From Pseudomonadales bacterium (lineage in GTDB: Bacteria > Pseudomonadota > Gammaproteobacteria > Steroidobacterales > Steroidobacteraceae), in assembly GCA_020442965.1 (NCBI GenBank), contig JAGRJB010000064.1:1-28277 (forward strand): 28,277 nt of DNA, read 5' to 3'. A program made the translations under genes and the position numbers. The notes below the pieces were generated by a model. It did no database searches. It worked only from the letters and a program-made list of their open reading frames with translations, and was not told the DNA's origin. The first letter of the stretch is position 1; each line of letters opens with the position of its first letter. Positions 24,447 to 28,277 of this stretch are shown here, piece after piece.

Positions 24447-27223
24447 TAGCGGTACTCCCGGCTGGGCGCATTGATCTTGCCGAATCGCACCAGCGCGAGC
24501 ATCACGCCGCCGAACACGGTCAGGTACACGCCGAGATCGAAGAGCATCGCGCTGGCAAACGAGATCTTGCCGAGGAATGGCAGATCGAGTGCCCAATAGG
24601 AACTGGTGAGAAAAGGGTGGGCGAACATAAAGCTGCCGGCGCCCGTCAGCGCCGCAATCACGAGGCCAGCTCCACAGATCGCTTCGTAGTTGAGTGGAAT
24701 GCGTGATTCGATGACCCTGGCACCACTCGCCAGATAGGGGACTAACAAGGCGACCGCAATGATCAGACCAGCGATGAACCCACCGCCAGGCTGATTGTGG
24801 CCCCGCAAAAACATGTGCAGCGACACGAGCAGCGCCAGCGGCAGCAAGATTCGCGCGAGAAACTCCAGAAAAAGCGAAACCGGCGCGTACGTACCGGCTT
24901 CTGGCTGCTCGGGCACAACGCGCGGCAGGATGGTCCGCAATAGTCCTGCAACGATGAGTGCAGCGATTGCGACGACGGCTATTTCACCCAAAGTATCGAG
25001 CGCCCGGAAATCCACGAGTATCACATTGACGACGTTCGTCCCGAATGCTTCCGGCAGCGATTTCTCTAGAAAATAGCCTGATATCGAATCAACTGGTCGA
25101 GTCAGCATCGCATAGGTAACGGCAGAAATGCCCGCGCCAGCGACAGCCGCCAAAGTCGCGTCGCGCCAGCGAGGTGGTGAGTTGCGCTCGGGCGGGGATT
25201 GCAACGGTAGGTAGTACAACGCCAGCAACATGAGGATGACCGTGACGACTTCTACCAGCAATTGCGTCATGGCAAGGTCCGGCGCGGAGAATGCGGCGAA
25301 TGTCAGGCTCACGATCAACCCCACGACACCGATCGTCACCAAGGCGACGAGGCGCCGGGCGTGCCAATATCCGACCGCCAATGCTGCGGCGCAGCCCGTT
25401 AACCACAATAGCAATCCGGGCAGCGATACTGGCGTGCCTGGAGCGGATCCCAGCGAAAAACCCGAGAGTAGTGGCAGCAATGCCGCTGTCGTGGCGAACA
25501 GAACGACTGCCGCAAGCGAATATTGCAGGTGCCCGCTCTGTAATCGCCCGGTGATGCGCCGTGCAAGCCCGAGCAGGCGCTTGATAAACGCGTCGTAGAT
25601 TTCCTTGCCGCCGCGTGGCAAATGCACGATGTCATGCAGCGAATAGAGGCGCTGCAACAGTAGATAAAACCCAATGCCGGCGAACATGGCCGTCAGGCTC
25701 ATCGCCAGCGGCCAATTGACTCCGTGCCAGATCTTCAGTGTGAAAGAGGGCGGCGGTCTGCCCAACACCGCGCTGGCGCTCAGCGTCAGGATCGGCTCGA
25801 TGGTGGCATTCGGCGCAATTCCGACTAACAGGCAAATGCACACCAGGATAGCGACGGGTACCAGCATCCATAGCGGTGGATCATGCGGCTGGCGTGGCAG
25901 TCCCTTCGGCTCACCATTCCAGAAGACATCGTGAATGAAGCGCATCGAGTACGTGACTCCGAATGCGGCGGCCAGCGTTGCGATGAACGGAACAGCGAAC
26001 TCCAGTGCCGTGTGCCCCTCCAGGGCCAGGGCCTCGCCGAAGAACAATTCCTTGGACAGGAAACCATTGAGCAATGGCACGCCGGCCATGGCGGCGGACG
26101 CGACGATCGCGAGCACCGCCGTGATGGGCATCAAGCGCCACAGGCCGTTGAGTTTGCGCATGTCGCGCGAGCCAGATTCATGATCAATGATCCCTGCCGC
26201 CATGAAGAGTGAGGCCTTGAAGGTGGCATGATTGAGAATGTGGAACACACCGGCGACGGCCGCCATGGGCGAATTGAGCCCGAATAGCAGTGTGATGAGA
26301 CCGAGGTGGCTGATGGTGGAGTACGCCAACAGACCCTTGAGATCGTGTTGAAAGATCGCTGTGTACGCGCCTATCAACAAGGTCAGCAGACCCGCGGCGC
26401 TGACGATGAAAAACCACGCCTCGGTGCCGGCGAGCGCCGGATACAGACGCGCTAACAAGAACACGCCAGCTTTGACCATTGTCGCCGAATGCAGATACGC
26501 GGACACCGGCGTGGGCGCTGCCATCGCATGCGGCAGCCAAAAGTGGAACGGGAACTGCGCCGACTTCGTGAAGGCGCCGAGCAGCACCAATAGCAGCGCC
26601 GGAATGTAGAGCGGGTTGGCCCGAATCTTGTCGCCCGCGGCGAGTACCGAGTCGAGGGAGTAGTCGCCGACGATGTTGCCGATGATCAAAACGCCAGCGA
26701 GCAACGCGAGGCCGCCGAGTCCGGTAATGACGAGTGCCAGGCGCGCGCCCTGACGAGCGTCGCTCCGATACTGCCAATAGCCGATCAACAGGAACGAACT
26801 CAGGCTGGTCAGCTCCCAGAACACGACCAGCAGGATGAGGTTGTCGGCTAACACAACGCCGAGCATGGAGCCCATGAACAACATGAAGAACGCGTAGAAG
26901 CGCGCGATCGGATCACGCTCGGAAAGATAATAGCGAGCGTAGAGAATGATCAGGGCGCCAAGTATCAGCACCATGCCGGCGAACATCGCAGCGAGTCCGT
27001 CGAGCCGAAAGCCGAGTCTCGCGCCGTCGAGCGGCAGCCAATCCCAACCGATCGAGCTCACGGTTCCGGATGCAACATCCGGGATCTGCACCGCCAGCAG
27101 CACGGCCGCCGCCGCGGTGAACGCGAATGCGATCGCGGCGGACAACAACCGTGCGCGATTCGTGACCGCCAGCAGTAGCGCACCGGCGAGGAACGGTAGC
27201 GCAACGATCAGCGCCAACATCAT
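24446..27223 (-). CDS. mrpA: Na+/H+ antiporter subunit A fused to subunit B
   Basis: This 925-residue membrane protein has two parts. The first, about 770 residues, is MrpA, the NuoL-like ion channel subunit. The FWELTSLSSFLLIGYW helix carries the essential glutamate, and GAFTKSAQFPFHFWLPHAM carries the channel lysines. The last 150 residues are MrpB, recognised by GHNQPGGGFIAGL near residue 808. An A/B fusion is normal for group-2 Mrp operons, such as Sinorhizobium pha. ATG 27223 overlaps the exchanger stop by four bases; ATG 27220, in frame, overlaps it by one, so either could be used. It is the main body of the antiporter that exports Na+ in exchange for protons, for alkaline and salt tolerance. 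Confidence 0.94.
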   Translation of the reverse strand: MMLALIVALPFLAGALLLAVTNRARLLSAAIAFAFTAAAAVLLAVQIPDVASGTVSSIGWDWLPLDGARLGFRLDGLAAMFAGMVLILGALIILYARYYLSERDPIARFYAFFMLFMGSMLGVVLADNLILLVVFWELTSLSSFLLIGYWQYRSDARQGARLALVITGLGGLALLAGVLIIGNIVGDYSLDSVLAAGDKIRANPLYIPALLLVLLGAFTKSAQFPFHFWLPHAMAAPTPVSAYLHSATMVKAGVFLLARLYPALAGTEAWFFIVSAAGLLTLLIGAYTAIFQHDLKGLLAYSTISHLGLITLLFGLNSPMAAVAGVFHILNHATFKASLFMAAGIIDHESGSRDMRKLNGLWRLMPITAVLAIVASAAMAGVPLLNGFLSKELFFGEALALEGHTALEFAVPFIATLAAAFGVTYSMRFIHDVFWNGEPKGLPRQPHDPPLWMLVPVAILVCICLLVGIAPNATIEPILTLSASAVLGRPPPSFTLKIWHGVNWPLAMSLTAMFAGIGFYLLLQRLYSLHDIVHLPRGGKEIYDAFIKRLLGLARRITGRLQSGHLQYSLAAVVLFATTAALLPLLSGFSLGSAPGTPVSLPGLLLWLTGCAAALAVGYWHARRLVALVTIGVVGLIVSLTFAAFSAPDLAMTQLLVEVVTVILMLLALYYLPLQSPPERNSPPRWRDATLAAVAGAGISAVTYAMLTRPVDSISGYFLEKSLPEAFGTNVVNVILVDFRALDTLGEIAVVAIAALIVAGLLRTILPRVVPEQPEAGTYAPVSLFLEFLARILLPLALLVSLHMFLRGHNQPGGGFIAGLIIAVALLVPYLASGARVIESRIPLNYEAICGAGLVIAALTGAGSFMFAHPFLTSSYWALDLPFLGKISFASAMLFDLGVYLTVFGGVMLALVRFGKINAPSREYR

Positions 27224-28277
27224 GCCGATCGCCGCCGCAGCTGTCGGTAGCTGATGATCGCAAGTGTCAGAGCCGTGAGCGGAATCACGACCCAGGCCAT
27301 CACGAAGCCGAAGGTACTGCTGCCCTCATGATCTTGGGCGGCAAGAATGATGTAAGCGGTGTACGCGCAGTAGTAGGCGACGAAAACCCCTCCCTCCCAG
27401 CGTGAAATCAGGTTGCCGGTGAAGAAGATCGGCAAACAGGCGACAGCGACGGCGATCATCACCGGCAGATCGAAGCTCAGCATGGCCGTAGAAACCGGAA
27501 TGCCGTCCGAGGCTACCAGTGCGGATAAGCCAAGACAGCCCAGGATATTGATGATGTTGCTGCCGATCACGTTGCCAACGGCCAGATCGCGCTCGCCGCG
27601 CGCGGCGGCCAGCAACGAAGTGGCAATTTCCGGTAGCGACGTGCCGAACGCAACGATCGTGAGACCAACGACAAGCTCGGACAAGCCCAGTGCTACCGCG
27701 ATCTTGACCGCGCCGCGCACAAACCAGTCCGCGCCGAGGATCAGTAGAATGAGTCCGCCGGCGACCAATGCGACCTGGACCAGAACCCGGTCATCCCAGG
27801 CGGCCTTGGTCGGCCGCCGCGATCGGGACCCGCTGGCCTTCTTGATCGTAGCGCTGGCCCGGCGACTTTGCCAGATGAGCAAGGCAATGTCGGCGAGCAG
27901 CAGCATGACTAACAGGAACCCATCCATGCGGCTGATGTTCTGGTCGAGTGCGAGTGCGAACAACAGGAGCGACGCCCCGATCATGATCGGGACCTCCTGT
28001 CGAATGAGCTGTTGTGCCACCAACAGAGGCGTAATGAGCGCAGATGCGCCCAATACCAGTAGAATGTTCAAGACATTGCTTCCGACCACATTGCCGATTG
28101 CCAGATCGGTGACACCGCGTGTCGCAGCGCCGACTGACACGGCGATTTCCGGCGCGCTCGTGCCGAGCGCAACGATGGTCAGCCCGACCGCTGTCTCCGA
28201 AATGCCGAAGGAACGCGCGATATCGGTGGCGCCGATGATGGTGAGCTGCGCTCCGAGCGGCAGGCCGATGATGCCGC
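27220..28277 (-). CDS. Na+/Ca2+ exchanger-type antiporter (5' partial)
   Basis: This membrane protein belongs to the calcium/sodium antiporter family (YrbG/CaxA-like). The 352 codons seen lack the N-terminal start, which lies beyond the window edge. Both inverted alpha repeats are visible. One contains GLTIVALGTSAPEIAVS followed by GNVVGSNVLNI. The other contains GLTIVAFGTSLPEIATS followed by GNVIGSNIINILG. The two GTSxPE motifs supply the cation-binding acids. About nine helices are seen, with a basic cytoplasmic loop between the halves (about 27790-27870). Its stop lies inside the mrpA start, so it is the upstream gene of the Mrp operon. Ca2+/Na+ exchange is the family role; the actual ion was not determined. 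Confidence 0.88.
   Translation of the reverse strand, partial: GIIGLPLGAQLTIIGATDIARSFGISETAVGLTIVALGTSAPEIAVSVGAATRGVTDLAIGNVVGSNVLNILLVLGASALITPLLVAQQLIRQEVPIMIGASLLLFALALDQNISRMDGFLLVMLLLADIALLIWQSRRASATIKKASGSRSRRPTKAAWDDRVLVQVALVAGGLILLILGADWFVRGAVKIAVALGLSELVVGLTIVAFGTSLPEIATSLLAAARGERDLAVGNVIGSNIINILGCLGLSALVASDGIPVSTAMLSFDLPVMIAVAVACLPIFFTGNLISRWEGGVFVAYYCAYTAYIILAAQDHEGSSTFGFVMAWVVIPLTALTLAIISYRQLRRRSA

Noticed and set aside
24446..27223. Long mrpA as an assembly or annotation error
   Set aside because: The C-terminal 150 residues are a recognisable MrpB domain. A/B fusions are standard in group-2 Mrp operons.

Overview
The window comes from a GC-rich (about 60% by eye) Gram-negative bacterium, most likely a gammaproteobacterium of the Steroidobacter/Xanthomonadales type. 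The signs are outer-membrane lipoprotein signals, a probable outer-membrane beta-barrel, Tat signals, a three-gene pnt transhydrogenase and a group-2 Mrp antiporter operon with a fused A/B subunit. The taxonomic guess is an inference. I found no tRNA, rRNA, CRISPR array, insertion sequence or phage gene.

Layout. (1) 1-1778, minus: pntA1-pntA2-pntB, the proton-translocating NAD(P) transhydrogenase, with pntB cut by the window edge. (2) 1902-3469, plus: an HNH endonuclease followed by a FEN-type 5'-3' exonuclease. (3) 10442-3479, minus: a compact five-gene unit. In transcription order it encodes a large TPR-CHAT (caspase-like) lipoprotein, a small secreted four-cysteine protein, a divergent secreted subtilase, an ECF-like sigma factor and a one-pass membrane anti-sigma-like protein. 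(4) 10861-13304, plus: acetyl-CoA synthetase and an ASCH-domain protein. (5) 13550-17618: a CBM9-like/DUF5916 outer-membrane protein, a lipoprotein on the opposite strand, and an exported glycerophosphodiesterase. (6) 17615-21397: an exported NAD(P)-binding protein fused to a DUF6265-like domain, a Tat-exported UbiD-family decarboxylase, and an exported VOC/glyoxalase-fold protein. (7) 28277-21411, minus: a Na+/Ca2+ exchanger (5' end outside the window) leading into mrpAB-C-D-E-F-G, with most starts and stops overlapping.

The most interesting region is (3). It encodes two predicted exported proteases of different clans, a small disulfide-type secreted protein, and a sigma/anti-sigma pair whose anti-sigma spans the inner membrane. 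My working model is an envelope-surveillance cascade. In it, a periplasmic caspase-like/subtilase pair senses a signal and, directly or indirectly, releases the sigma factor. The logic resembles the type III-E CRISPR Csx29 (TPR-CHAT)/Csx30/sigma system, but it would work on the outside of the inner membrane and has no CRISPR parts. The gene order, signals and catalytic residues are seen in the sequence; the cascade is inference.

Regions (5)-(6) stand out for putting families that usually work in the cytoplasm (UbiD, NmrA-like Rossmann protein, VOC) behind export signals. Region (7) is a conventional cation-homeostasis operon with unusually tight translational coupling.
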